Source of the DNA: Egibacteraceae bacterium
GTDB lineage: Bacteria > Actinomycetota > Nitriliruptoria > Euzebyales > Egibacteraceae
Direction: 5' to 3'
DNA: 50,650 nt
Assembly (NCBI GenBank): GCA_040905805.1
Contig: JBBDQS010000048.1
Span: 78,706-129,355 of the forward strand
Made by a program: the position numbers and the translations under genes. Positions 44,526 to 50,650 of the stretch are shown piece by piece. Position 1 is the stretch's first letter. The number at the start of each line of letters is the position of its first letter. A model generated the notes under the pieces. The model had not been told where the DNA came from. It ran no database searches and saw nothing but the letters and a program-made list of their open reading frames with translations.

Positions 44526-45148
44526 CGCAGCACCTCGGGGCTCAGGACACCGGGCTGCTCGAAGAACACGTGCACGAGCTCCCAGAGGACGTGGTAGAGC
44601 GTCACGTGCACCTCCTTGATGATCCTCGGGTCGTCGGAGTGGGCGATGAGCACGTGGTCGACCGCGGCGTCGGCGGCGATCGCGCCGCCGTCACCGCCCG
44701 CCAGCGCGACGGTGAGCATGCCCCGCTCCTTGGCCACCTGGAAGCCGCGCAGCACGTTGGCGCAGTGCCCGTCGGAGGAGACGCCGAGCGCGATGTCGTC
44801 GGGGTTGGCCAGGTAGCGCAGCTGGTGGGCGAACACCTCGGCGAACCCCTCGCGGTTGGCGACCCCGGTGATCGTGGCCACGTCGCTGGTCAGGGAGATC
44901 CCCGGCAGGGCGCGCTTGCCGACCAGCACCGGATGGACGAACTCCACGGCGACGTGCTGCGCGTCCGAGGTGGTCCCGCCGTTGCCGAAGCCGACCAGCT
45001 TGCCCCCGCGGTGGAAGCGCTCCGCCATGGCGTGGCACGCGCGGGCCACCCGTTCGGCGTCGGCCGCCACCGCCTCGCCCGGCGCCCGGCGCCGCGCGCG
45101 GGCCGCGTCGACCGCCGACCGCACCGCCGCCGTCGACTGCTGGCTCAC
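44522..45148 (-). CDS. SIS domain protein (GmhA-like), copy 2
   Basis: 208-aa SIS protein paralogous to copy 1: VGFGNGGTTSDAQHVAVEFVH and LGVSSDGHCANVLRGFQVA. In copy 2 the second phosphate loop reads SSDGHC rather than STSGGST, so sugar-phosphate binding may differ. The C-terminal LYHVLWELVHVFFEQ matches the end of copy 1. The two could form a heterodimer. GTG start at 45148, 10 bp after hypC. Confidence 0.83.
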   Translation of the reverse strand: MSQQSTAAVRSAVDAARARRRAPGEAVAADAERVARACHAMAERFHRGGKLVGFGNGGTTSDAQHVAVEFVHPVLVGKRALPGISLTSDVATITGVANREGFAEVFAHQLRYLANPDDIALGVSSDGHCANVLRGFQVAKERGMLTVALAGGDGGAIAADAAVDHVLIAHSDDPRIIKEVHVTLYHVLWELVHVFFEQPGVLSPEVLR

Positions 45149-45158
45149 GACACGCCCC

Positions 45159-45437
45159 CTACTCGATGTCGCTGGTGGCGAGGTCGGACAGCTCCTCCTC
45201 GTACATCGAGCCGAGCTGCTCGAGGAACCGGAACGTCTCCTCCGCCTCCTTCTCGTCGATCTTGGACATGGCGAAGCCGACGTGGATCAAGACCCAGTCA
45301 CCGACCTCGATGCCGCCCTCGTCCGCCGGGATGAGCTGGATGGAGACGTTGCGGCGCACGCCGTTGACGTCTGCCTTGGCGATCCCGTTCTCCGGATCGA
45401 CCAGCTCCACGATCTTGCCGGGAATACCGAGACACAT
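45159..45437 (-). CDS. hypC: Hydrogenase assembly chaperone HypC
   Basis: 92-aa HypC/HupF chaperone. It begins MCLGIPGKIVELVD with the required Cys2, continues GIAKADVNGVRRNVSIQLIP and VGDWVLIHVGFAMSKIDE, and has a C-terminal helix EAEETFRFLEQL. It escorts the iron centre from HypD to the hydrogenase large subunit. It is the first gene of the minus-strand hyp operon, with GGAGGAG upstream of the ATG and a 16-bp palindrome about 100 bp before it. Confidence 0.95.
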   Translation of the reverse strand: MCLGIPGKIVELVDPENGIAKADVNGVRRNVSIQLIPADEGGIEVGDWVLIHVGFAMSKIDEKEAEETFRFLEQLGSMYEEELSDLATSDIE

Positions 45438-46052
45438 GGGATGCTCCTCCACCTGGGGGTGCTCATGGTATCTGCTGCCACCGCGCCGTACAGGGGGCGA
45501 TGGCTCGTGCCGCCACTCCATGCTAGCCGCATATACCTGTGGTACCACAGGCACTGGAACACGTTTCCCTCCGGCCGCTTGCTCCGACGCGCGTCGTGAT
45601 CCCCTAGACTGCCCGCACCCTGCACAGCATGACCCAGCGGCTGACCTGATCCGGGTCCGAGCAGCGCTGGTCGGGTGAAGTGCCGACCGCACCGAACCCC
45701 CTGGCTGTCCCAGTCGTTTATTCCGGCGGGACTAGTCAGGCTCCTAGGTGTGTGGTACACGTACGTCGGCCCCATCGAGGGGAGGGCCAACATGGCACTC
45801 GCAGGATCAGGAACGCAGCGTTGCGCCTCCTTGCCGGAGGCGTGACCGGTTGTGCCTGGTGCCGCCCCCGCACCCTTGCCCATCCAGTCGCCAGTCCGTT
45901 CGCCCGTCCAGCCGACATCGAGCCAAGCCGGCCCGAAGGAGGTTCGCGTTGATCCAAGACGCGGTTTGCGTTGACCCCAGATCAACATCAACAGCCGTTG
46001 TGGTGACCTGTGGTCACCGCGCGTCGTCCCTACACGATCAGGAGGTGGTCCA
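45438..46052. other. Long intergenic region between the hyp operon and the membrane-protein operon
   Basis: About 615 bp with no convincing gene. It holds the divergent promoters, a perfect 16-bp palindrome, a hairpin CGCCTCC-TTGCC-GGAGGCG (45824-45842), the dyads GTTGATC...GATCAAC (45948-45954, 45980-45986) and GGTGACC-TGT-GGTCACC (46002-46018). A 17-codon frame with a strong ribosome site (GGGGAGGG) starts at 45792. It may be a leader peptide, but nothing proves it is translated. Confidence 0.6.
45536..45551. promoter_or_regulatory. Perfect 16-bp palindrome, probable operator
   Basis: CCTGTGGTACCACAGG, fully symmetric, about 100 bp upstream of hypC and within reach of the divergent promoter. 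The TGTGGTACCACA core suggests a GntR-like or other dimeric repressor site. No matching regulator gene is adjacent. Confidence 0.6.
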
Positions 46053-46730
46053 GTGATCGGCACGACCCGACAGGGGCCAGGCAAAGCACCACGACACGCC
46101 CGAGAGCACGGGCAGGTCGAAATCGCCAGCGTACTCGTTCTCGTGGTGGTCCTCGCCGCTGTGGCGGTGTCCGCCGGCCTGCTGGGTCGGACCTTGACGA
46201 CCGCGCGCAGCATCAACGAGAAGGCCGACACGATCGCCGAGAGCGGGACCGGCATCAACGCCGCGACAGACTCCATCGTCCAGCTGAACCGCACGAACGA
46301 GACCGCGGCGTCGATCCTGAACACCGCTGACCCCCTGGAGGGGCTGCTCGCGGAGATCGTGGCGCTCGCCCAGGCCGTCGACGGGCTCGCGACCTCGATC
46401 AACTCGACCGCCGGTGGGATCCTCGGAGCCGCCCAGACCATCAACACCACCGCCGCGTCCGGTGGCATCGGCGGCACCGCAGCCACCATCGACACGACGG
46501 CCGTGGGCATCAACCAGACGGCCGCCGCGATCCTCGACGTCGCCCGGCGCATCGACGGTGACGTGGTGCGCATCAACACCAGCCTCGACACGACGATCCC
46601 GCTGGCACAAGGCATCAAGCAGGACACCGGCGGCATCCTGACCACCGCGCAGTCGATCAACTTCACGGCGTGCGGCATCGACAACAAGCTCTTGCTCGGG
46701 CCGCTGGCCGGCACCGGCGTCTGTCAATAG
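46053..46730 (+). CDS. Single-pass membrane protein with long helical exterior, protein 1
   Basis: 225 aa: one membrane helix (about 22-46, VEIASVLVLVVVLAAVAVSAG), then about 170 residues of degenerate repeats built on I-x-x-TA-x-x-I (SINSTAGGILGAAQTINTTAA). These predict a long helix or coiled-coil stalk outside the cell. Two cysteines near the end (TACGID and GTGVCQ). No recognised family; it resembles methyl-accepting or stalk proteins only in general character. GTG start with AGGAGGTGG. First gene of a run of related proteins. Confidence 0.7.
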   Translation: MIGTTRQGPGKAPRHAREHGQVEIASVLVLVVVLAAVAVSAGLLGRTLTTARSINEKADTIAESGTGINAATDSIVQLNRTNETAASILNTADPLEGLLAEIVALAQAVDGLATSINSTAGGILGAAQTINTTAASGGIGGTAATIDTTAVGINQTAAAILDVARRIDGDVVRINTSLDTTIPLAQGIKQDTGGILTTAQSINFTACGIDNKLLLGPLAGTGVCQ

Positions 46731-46742
46731 GAGGCATGACCA

Positions 46743-47453
46743 ATGGCAACCAAGCTCCAAAGCAGATACGCCGAGACCGAGCGCACGTCGCAGGTGACCC
46801 CCGGCTCGGCGGGCGACGTCGAATCAGCCGGTGTCAGCCGCTGGCTGTGGATCTGGGTGACGATCGCCCTGCTGGTCCTCGTCGTGGTGATCGCGTTCCT
46901 CATCGGCATCTCCAACGCGCTGGTCTCGATCGACAACGCGCTGGCCTCGACCGACTCCGACCTGGTCGATGTCACGGGCGACGTCCGCCCGCTGCCTGAC
47001 CAGGTCGCGCTCGTCAACGAGACCCTCGGCAGCATCGACACCGCGCTCCTCCCGGTCCCGGGCCAGGCGCAGACCATCGTCAGCGAGCTGAGCACGATCC
47101 GCGGCTCGCTGCAGCAGGTCGACTCGTCACTGTCCTCCACGTTGGCGTCGCTGAACAACACGTCCAGCTCCTTGCAGGGGACCGGCGGTGGCCTGGTCGG
47201 CACCTCCGACACCCTGCAGTCGGTGCTGGCGCGGGCCAATGAGATCCTGGCCTCGCTGGAGAACACCCAGTCCACCGGCATGCCGGCGGGCCAGGGCTTC
47301 TCCGCGGACAACATCTGGATGCGAGTCGACATCGCCAACAGCATTCTCGGCCCCGTCAGAAGCGATACGAACAACGTCCTTCCGGCGCTCCAGCAGACCG
47401 ACGGCCACCTCGAGAGCATCTGCACCGGCCTCCCCACTCCGGGCCCGTGCTAG
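46743..47453 (+). CDS. Single-pass membrane protein with long helical exterior, protein 2
   Basis: 236 aa, same plan as protein 1: short cytoplasmic part, membrane helix at about 33-57 (WLWIWVTIALLVLVVVIAFLIG), then a Ser/Leu-rich helical exterior (STIRGSLQQVDSSLSSTLAS). It ends ESICTGLPTPGPC, so again a Cys pair near the C-terminus with the last residue a Cys. Ribosome site GGAGG; 12 bp after protein 1. Function unknown; shared design suggests a hetero-oligomer of proteins 1-3. Confidence 0.7.
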   Translation: MATKLQSRYAETERTSQVTPGSAGDVESAGVSRWLWIWVTIALLVLVVVIAFLIGISNALVSIDNALASTDSDLVDVTGDVRPLPDQVALVNETLGSIDTALLPVPGQAQTIVSELSTIRGSLQQVDSSLSSTLASLNNTSSSLQGTGGGLVGTSDTLQSVLARANEILASLENTQSTGMPAGQGFSADNIWMRVDIANSILGPVRSDTNNVLPALQQTDGHLESICTGLPTPGPC

Positions 47454-47464
47454 GAGGCCTGACC

Positions 47465-48169
47465 ATGACCAACCGACTCCGGGAACGAATCCATAGCGGC
47501 GAGGAAGGCCTCGCCGGGGCGTCCCTCGTCATCGTCATCGCCTGGGCGCTGGCGGCCGTGCTGATGCTCACGGGCACGCTCGTGGCGGCACAGCAGATCG
47601 ACGAGCGGGTCTTCGAGATCCGCAATCTCGTCACCGACATCGAGGACGACACCCGGCACGTCGCCCTCACCGAGGAGATCAACGCGAGTGCCGCCGGCAT
47701 CCTCGACGCGGCAGCGCCCCTGTCCGCTCAGCTCGACGAGGTGATCGGCTCCGCCGGCAGCATCGACGGCACCGTCACCCAGATCCTCGGCACCGCCGGG
47801 GAGATCAACTCGGTCGCGGCCGGCCAGATCAATCCCAACGTTCTCGCCATCGGCGGGTCCGAGGCCGGCATCCGCGGCTCCGTGCAGCAGATCGGCACCA
47901 CGTTCAACACGTTGTTGCCGGTCGTGCAGGACATCAACGTGGGCGTCGCGGACATCAACCGCCGCGTCGACGTGGTCATCGCTGAGGTCCAGGGCATCAA
48001 GGCCGACACCGGCGGCATCGTCGCGAACGTCGGCCTCAGCCCGCAGGAGAACACCATCTACGGGCACGCCAACTCGATCGACTGCAACGCGGTCGTCCGC
48101 CTGCTGAGCCTTGATCCCGCCGGCTTGTTGGCCGGGCTGCTGGGCGGCGGCGGCGGCGGCTCCTGCTAG
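47465..48169 (+). CDS. Single-pass membrane protein with long helical exterior, protein 3
   Basis: 234 aa with a membrane helix at about 17-41 (LAGASLVIVIAWALAAVLML). The helical exterior has ASAAGILDAAAPL and GSIDGTVTQILGTAGEIN, followed by DTGGIVANVGLSPQEN, IDCNAVV, and a tail LLGGGGGGSC ending in Cys. The ATG at 47465 has AGGAGG upstream. KADTGGI here and KQDTGGIL in protein 1 show common origin. Confidence 0.7.
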   Translation: MTNRLRERIHSGEEGLAGASLVIVIAWALAAVLMLTGTLVAAQQIDERVFEIRNLVTDIEDDTRHVALTEEINASAAGILDAAAPLSAQLDEVIGSAGSIDGTVTQILGTAGEINSVAAGQINPNVLAIGGSEAGIRGSVQQIGTTFNTLLPVVQDINVGVADINRRVDVVIAEVQGIKADTGGIVANVGLSPQENTIYGHANSIDCNAVVRLLSLDPAGLLAGLLGGGGGGSC

Positions 48170-48212
48170 GCGCACCACCGTGACCGAGACCCGCTCGCTC
48201 CCACCATCCTTG

Positions 48213-48851
48213 CTAGATCGAGGCGTCGAAGCTCTCGATCACCGTTCGGAAGGTGGGGGCGAGCGGGTCGAGGTCCGCACTCGGCAAGGCCTGCAGGACG
48301 ATGGTGATCATCGTGTCACCGTCGAACAGGAAGTAGTGCAGGTGCACCCCCTCCGCGCTCGAGGCGGCATCGGTGAAGGTGTACAGGTAGTAGATGCCAG
48401 GCAGACCGCCGACGACGACGACGGACGGCTCCGCCAGCATCTCCACCTGCTCACCGTCCATGACGATGGGGTCGGTGAAGGTCCGGACGCCCGCCAGGTC
48501 GTCCTCGCTGACCTCCGCGTCGAGCGTCACGACCCGTACGAGGATGGAGTGAGCGCCGTTGAGCGTGGCGAGCAGGCGGACGGATGGATCGTCCGTGGCA
48601 ACCTGCTCCCAGCCCGACGGGTACGAGACGACGAAGCCCCACTCCTCGTCGTGAAACTCGGTGAAGTCCCCCACGTCAGCGGGAGCAGGCACCGGTTGGA
48701 CGGGTTCCTGGGCAATGGTCGGAGCCGCGTCCGGTTGCGCCGGCGCAGCAAGGCCAGGGACCTCGAAAAAGCGTTCCCCGGCCGTCGCCCCGACCACTAT
48801 GATCAGGCCGGCCGTGAAGGCCGCGCCGAAGAGCATGAGATTGCGCCGCAT
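48213..48851 (-). CDS. Membrane-anchored PsbP/DUF1795-like protein
   Basis: 212-aa protein. N-terminal anchor (LMLFGAAFTAGLIIVVGATAG, about 5-25), a Pro/Ala linker, then an extracytoplasmic domain opening DFTEFHDEEWGFVVSYPSGW, the pattern of PsbP/DUF1795 (LpqN-like) proteins. No function assigned. It runs opposite to the surrounding membrane-protein genes and splits them; the upstream region shared with the next gene is only 47 bp. Confidence 0.65.
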   Translation of the reverse strand: MRRNLMLFGAAFTAGLIIVVGATAGERFFEVPGLAAPAQPDAAPTIAQEPVQPVPAPADVGDFTEFHDEEWGFVVSYPSGWEQVATDDPSVRLLATLNGAHSILVRVVTLDAEVSEDDLAGVRTFTDPIVMDGEQVEMLAEPSVVVVGGLPGIYYLYTFTDAASSAEGVHLHYFLFDGDTMITIVLQALPSADLDPLAPTFRTVIESFDASI

Positions 48852-48898
48852 GCGCCGATCGTAGTCGGAGATCAGAGCGCGCACAGAAGGAGGACCGG

Positions 48899-49189
48899 AT
48901 GTTGAGCCAGTTGCTGGTGATCGCAGATCACGGCGAAGCACATCTGTGGGGATGGTGGCTGGGCCTCGGGCTCGGTTTCGCCCTCGTATGGGTGGTGGTC
49001 ATCCTCGTCTCGGCGATCCTGTCGCGGGCGTCGCGGATCGCCAAGCAGGCCCAGGACATCCTGATCGGCCTCGACCGCGGACGGGTCCAGACCCTGCCGC
49101 TGTGGGACATCGACGCCGTGAACACCTCGGCGAAGGCCATCCTGGATCGTGCGACCGAAGCCCGGGAAGCGTTGGAGGCACAAGCATGA
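48899..49189 (+). CDS. Small single-pass membrane protein (HLWGWW type)
   Basis: 96 aa: a short N-terminus with His residues (LLVIADHGEAHLWGWW), membrane helix at about 18-42, and a helical tail (AKQAQDILIGLDRGRV, then NTSAKAILDRATEAREALE). Unrecognised. Ribosome site AAGGAGG. Stop overlaps the next ATG (ATGA), beginning a tightly coupled five-gene set. Confidence 0.65.
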   Translation: MLSQLLVIADHGEAHLWGWWLGLGLGFALVWVVVILVSAILSRASRIAKQAQDILIGLDRGRVQTLPLWDIDAVNTSAKAILDRATEAREALEAQA

Positions 49190-49470
49190 CCGCAAGCATG
49201 ACGGTACTCGCGTACGCCCAAGAAGAGATCGCGATGTGGTCGGTCGCGCTCGGCATCGGCGCGGTCGTGATCGCGGTCGTGATCGCGCTGCTCACGCTGC
49301 TCCTGCGCTTCGTGCAGGACATCGACCAAGGTCTCGCCGACGTCTGGCAGATGGCCACCAAGCTGGCGGCCAACACCGCCACCGCCTGGCAGCTGCAAGG
49401 GACCGCCAACACCGTGGACAAGCTGCGCGACGAGATTCGCCGCCACGACGAGCTCTGGAGTGCCCAATGA
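49186..49470 (+). CDS. Small single-pass membrane protein
   Basis: 94 aa with one membrane helix (SVALGIGAVVIAVVIALLTLLL, about 19-40) and a helical tail DIDQGLADVWQMATKLAANT then VDKLRDEIRRHDELW. No family recognised. ATGA overlaps at both ends with its neighbours imply equal production with them. Confidence 0.65.
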   Translation: MTASMTVLAYAQEEIAMWSVALGIGAVVIAVVIALLTLLLRFVQDIDQGLADVWQMATKLAANTATAWQLQGTANTVDKLRDEIRRHDELWSAQ

Positions 49471-49733
49471 TCCGACTGCTGATCGTTCTGACCGTCGCGG
49501 AGATCCTGCTCCTGGTGCTCGTGCTGGCCATCTACCTGGTGGTCATCACCACCCGGTTGCGGTCGGTGTCGGCCACCCTGGCCAACGTCGCCTTCGGTGT
49601 GCGCGCCGTCGAGGAGCAGGTGCAATCGATCGCGCCGCCCGTCGTACGCGTCAACAAGGCGCTCGGCGAGATCGCCAAGATGCTTCCGCGCATCGCCGGC
49701 AACGTGCAGCGCTACGCGCGCGCCGTCCAGTAG
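49467..49733 (+). CDS. Small single-pass membrane protein, distant NHVN type
   Basis: 88 aa. Membrane helix at about 3-27 (LLIVLTVAEILLLVLVLAIYL), then RLRSVSATLANVAFGVRAVEEQ. The IYL end of the helix and FGVRA-like stretch align with the proteins at 31856 and 50004, so it is a diverged third copy. ATGA overlap with the previous gene. Confidence 0.65.
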   Translation: MIRLLIVLTVAEILLLVLVLAIYLVVITTRLRSVSATLANVAFGVRAVEEQVQSIAPPVVRVNKALGEIAKMLPRIAGNVQRYARAVQ

Positions 49734-49744
49734 AAGGAGACGAC

Positions 49745-49990
49745 ATGGCTTTGTGGTGGCTTGGCAATCTGATCTTCGTCGCGGTCGTCATCCCGGTGGT
49801 GGTGACCCTGCTGAACAACCTGATGGAGCCCATCGTCGAGATTCGACGGTACGGTGACGACGTCCTCGAGCACGGTGTGCTGCTGATCGCAGCGCTCGAC
49901 GCCGTCGACGAGCTCGAGAACACCCGCGACCTGCTCGCCGAGGTTTCCTCCGGCGTCAAGAGCTACGGCGCTGCCCTCAAGCAGCTGTAG
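49745..49990 (+). CDS. Small single-pass membrane protein, LWW type
   Basis: 81 aa, MALWWLGNLIFVAVVIPVVVTLL, then EIRRYGDDVLEHGVLLIAAL and a helical tail. Paralogue of the protein at 31577, with the same first position in the cassette LWW-NHVN-DUF1059. AAGGAGA ribosome site. Confidence 0.7.
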   Translation: MALWWLGNLIFVAVVIPVVVTLLNNLMEPIVEIRRYGDDVLEHGVLLIAALDAVDELENTRDLLAEVSSGVKSYGAALKQL

Positions 49991-50003
49991 AGAAGGAGTA
50001 GAC

Positions 50004-50246
50004 ATGCCTTTGGCTGCTGTCGTCACCCTGATCGGCGTCGCGCTGACCGTTGCGGTCCTCGCGATCTACCTCACCCGGGTGGCGCTCATCCTGAACCACG
50101 TGAACTTCACGGTCGGCACGATCAACGCCGGCGTCCGTGCGATCGCCCAGGGCGCTGAGCCCCTGGAGCCGCTCATCGGCGAGATCTACTCGCACCTGGA
50201 GGAGACCCGCTACGCACTCGAGGACGCGCTCGGCGTGGAGGGCTGA
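50004..50246 (+). CDS. Small single-pass membrane protein, NHVN type
   Basis: 80 aa, membrane helix at about 5-30 (VVTLIGVALTVAVLAIYLT), then LILNHVNFTVGTINAGVRAIA and an acidic tail. Paralogue of 31856. AGAAGGAG before the ATG. The DUF1059-type gene follows after 91 bp. Confidence 0.7.
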   Translation: MPLAAVVTLIGVALTVAVLAIYLTRVALILNHVNFTVGTINAGVRAIAQGAEPLEPLIGEIYSHLEETRYALEDALGVEG

Positions 50247-50337
50247 GCGGCGGTCCGTTGCAATCCGGGCCCCCACCTGGCTGCGAATAGCAGGTGGAGG
50301 CGCCCAACGTCCGAGACCTCAACCGAGGAGGGCTTCC

Positions 50338-50517
50338 ATGGCATACGAGTTCCGCTGAACGGATGCAGGTGCAACCTGCAAGGGCCACTTCAAGGCGTCG
50401 AGCGAAGACGAGCTTCTCAGCAAGGTCGGTGACCACCTTCGCACCAAGCACAAGGTGCAGAACGTGAGCAAGACCCTGCAGAGGTTCGCCGTCAGAAGCG
50501 CCAAGGGCGGCAACTAG
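50338..50517 (+). CDS. DUF1059 protein with an in-frame TGA (probable selenocysteine)
   Basis: A 60-codon gene if the TGA at 50356-50358 is decoded: MAYEFR-U-TDAGATC, then KASSEDELLSKVGDHLRTKH. Aligned with the intact paralogue at 32148, residue 7 (TGA) falls on Cys7 and Cys14 is kept. The ribosome site GAGGAGGG is intact, no other stop interrupts the frame, and the part after the TGA keeps the DUF1059 pattern, all against simple decay. A perfect hairpin follows the TGA, but closer to it than in standard SECIS elements. Alternatives are a TGC-to-TGA mutation or sequencing error. Confidence 0.7.
50364..50390 (+). promoter_or_regulatory. Hairpin downstream of the TGA, possible SECIS
   Basis: TGCAGGT-GCA-ACCTGCA (50364-50380) is a perfect 7-bp stem starting only 5 nt after the TGA. 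An alternative fold (GGTG/CACT and CCT/AGG, loop GCA at 50378-50380) puts the loop G at the 20th base after the TGA, as in fdhF. The two exclude each other. Confidence 0.4.
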
Positions 50518-50560
50518 GTTGCAGTGCGGTCCCAAGTTCTGGGGCCATCAGGTTCCAAAA

Positions 50561-50594
50561 CGATCCCCCCGCCGCGAATGCGACGGGGGGATCG
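50561..50594. terminator. Strong terminator-like hairpin
   Basis: CGATCCCCCCG and CGGGGGGATCG form an 11-bp stem with a 12-nt loop, 43 bp after the DUF1059 stop. It ends the membrane-protein operon. There is no T-run. Confidence 0.6.
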
Positions 50595-50624
50595 TGTGTC
50601 TGCCGGGTCCGGCGGGATGGATGA

Positions 50625-50648
50625 CTCAGCACCTCCATGGCGGTCGCT
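50625..50648. repeat. Inverted copy of the window-start sequence
   Basis: These 24 bases are the exact reverse complement of 1-24. Their core CCATGGCGGTCGCTGC also occurs at 14088-14103, so this is a dispersed repeat. Confidence 0.8.
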
Positions 50649-50650
50649 GC

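Noticed and set aside
43603-45148. Calling the SIS genes phosphoheptose isomerases of lipopolysaccharide synthesis
   Set aside because: They sit inside a hyp operon in an actinobacterium with no other heptose genes nearby; only the fold assignment is kept.
45640-45700. TPP-riboswitch-like fragment (ACCTGATCCGGGT)
   Set aside because: Only one arm resembles the riboswitch; the CTGAGA core and the 3' GGGA segment are missing and no thiamine gene follows.
45792-45960. A third possible TGA-readthrough gene (17 codons, TGA, then about 40 codons)
   Set aside because: The part after the TGA has no protein-family pattern, is proline-rich, and the residue at the TGA has no Cys counterpart. At most a 17-codon leader peptide.

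Overview
The window is high-GC, densely packed DNA from an actinobacterium. The best taxonomic marker is the adjacent trio 8124-10024 (MSMEG_4193-type phosphatase, DUF3090, SCO1664 family), a set typical of Actinomycetota. GTG and TTG starts, 4-nt ATGA/GTGA overlaps and promoters for leaderless mRNAs (-10 box ending 6-9 nt before the start codon) fit this. A deep-branching lineage such as Nitriliruptoria is possible but cannot be shown from here.

Left part (1-24350), mostly housekeeping: FIST sensor, PII/GlnD nitrogen signalling, a membrane metallopeptidase, DUF192, nitrobindin-like protein, fumarase, the actinobacterial trio, threonine dehydratase, single-chain ethylmalonyl-CoA mutase (ethylmalonyl-CoA pathway), a lipoprotein, a family A DNA polymerase with only a 3'-5' exonuclease, a thiolase/FadB beta-oxidation pair, an acyltransferase-like membrane protein, flotillin plus an NfeD-like partner, arginine deiminase and YceI.

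Middle (24346-33225), metal handling and repeats: PadR regulator and hypF, divergent from two overlapping CooC-type ATPase genes. The second of these has an in-frame TGA exactly at the second Cys of the CooC CxC metal motif, followed by a SECIS-like hairpin. Then come a MerR/metallothionein-like pair with a perfect MerR operator, about 1.2 kb of non-coding repeats (MITE-like element, 61/62-bp tandem repeats, a 76-bp hairpin element), a third CooC ATPase, and a cassette of two small membrane proteins plus DUF1059.

Right part (33239-50650): biotin-ligase-like protein, TPR and HhH proteins, then a plus-strand operon (Zn-protease-like, [NiFe]-hydrogenase maturation protease, MoxR ATPase, CoxE-like VWA protein) converging on a minus-strand operon hypC, SIS, hypC-like, SIS, hypD, hypE. 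No hydrogenase structural genes and no hypA/hypB are in the window. The last 4.6 kb is an unusual run of single-pass membrane proteins with long helical exteriors. It ends in a second DUF1059 gene whose first conserved Cys is also a TGA.

Taken together, the window looks like the accessory and maturation side of a NiFe-hydrogenase or nickel-enzyme locus, with two likely undescribed selenoproteins and a duplicated membrane-protein/DUF1059 cassette. The selenocysteine reading is an inference from position and RNA structure. selA, selB, selC and selD are not in the window.
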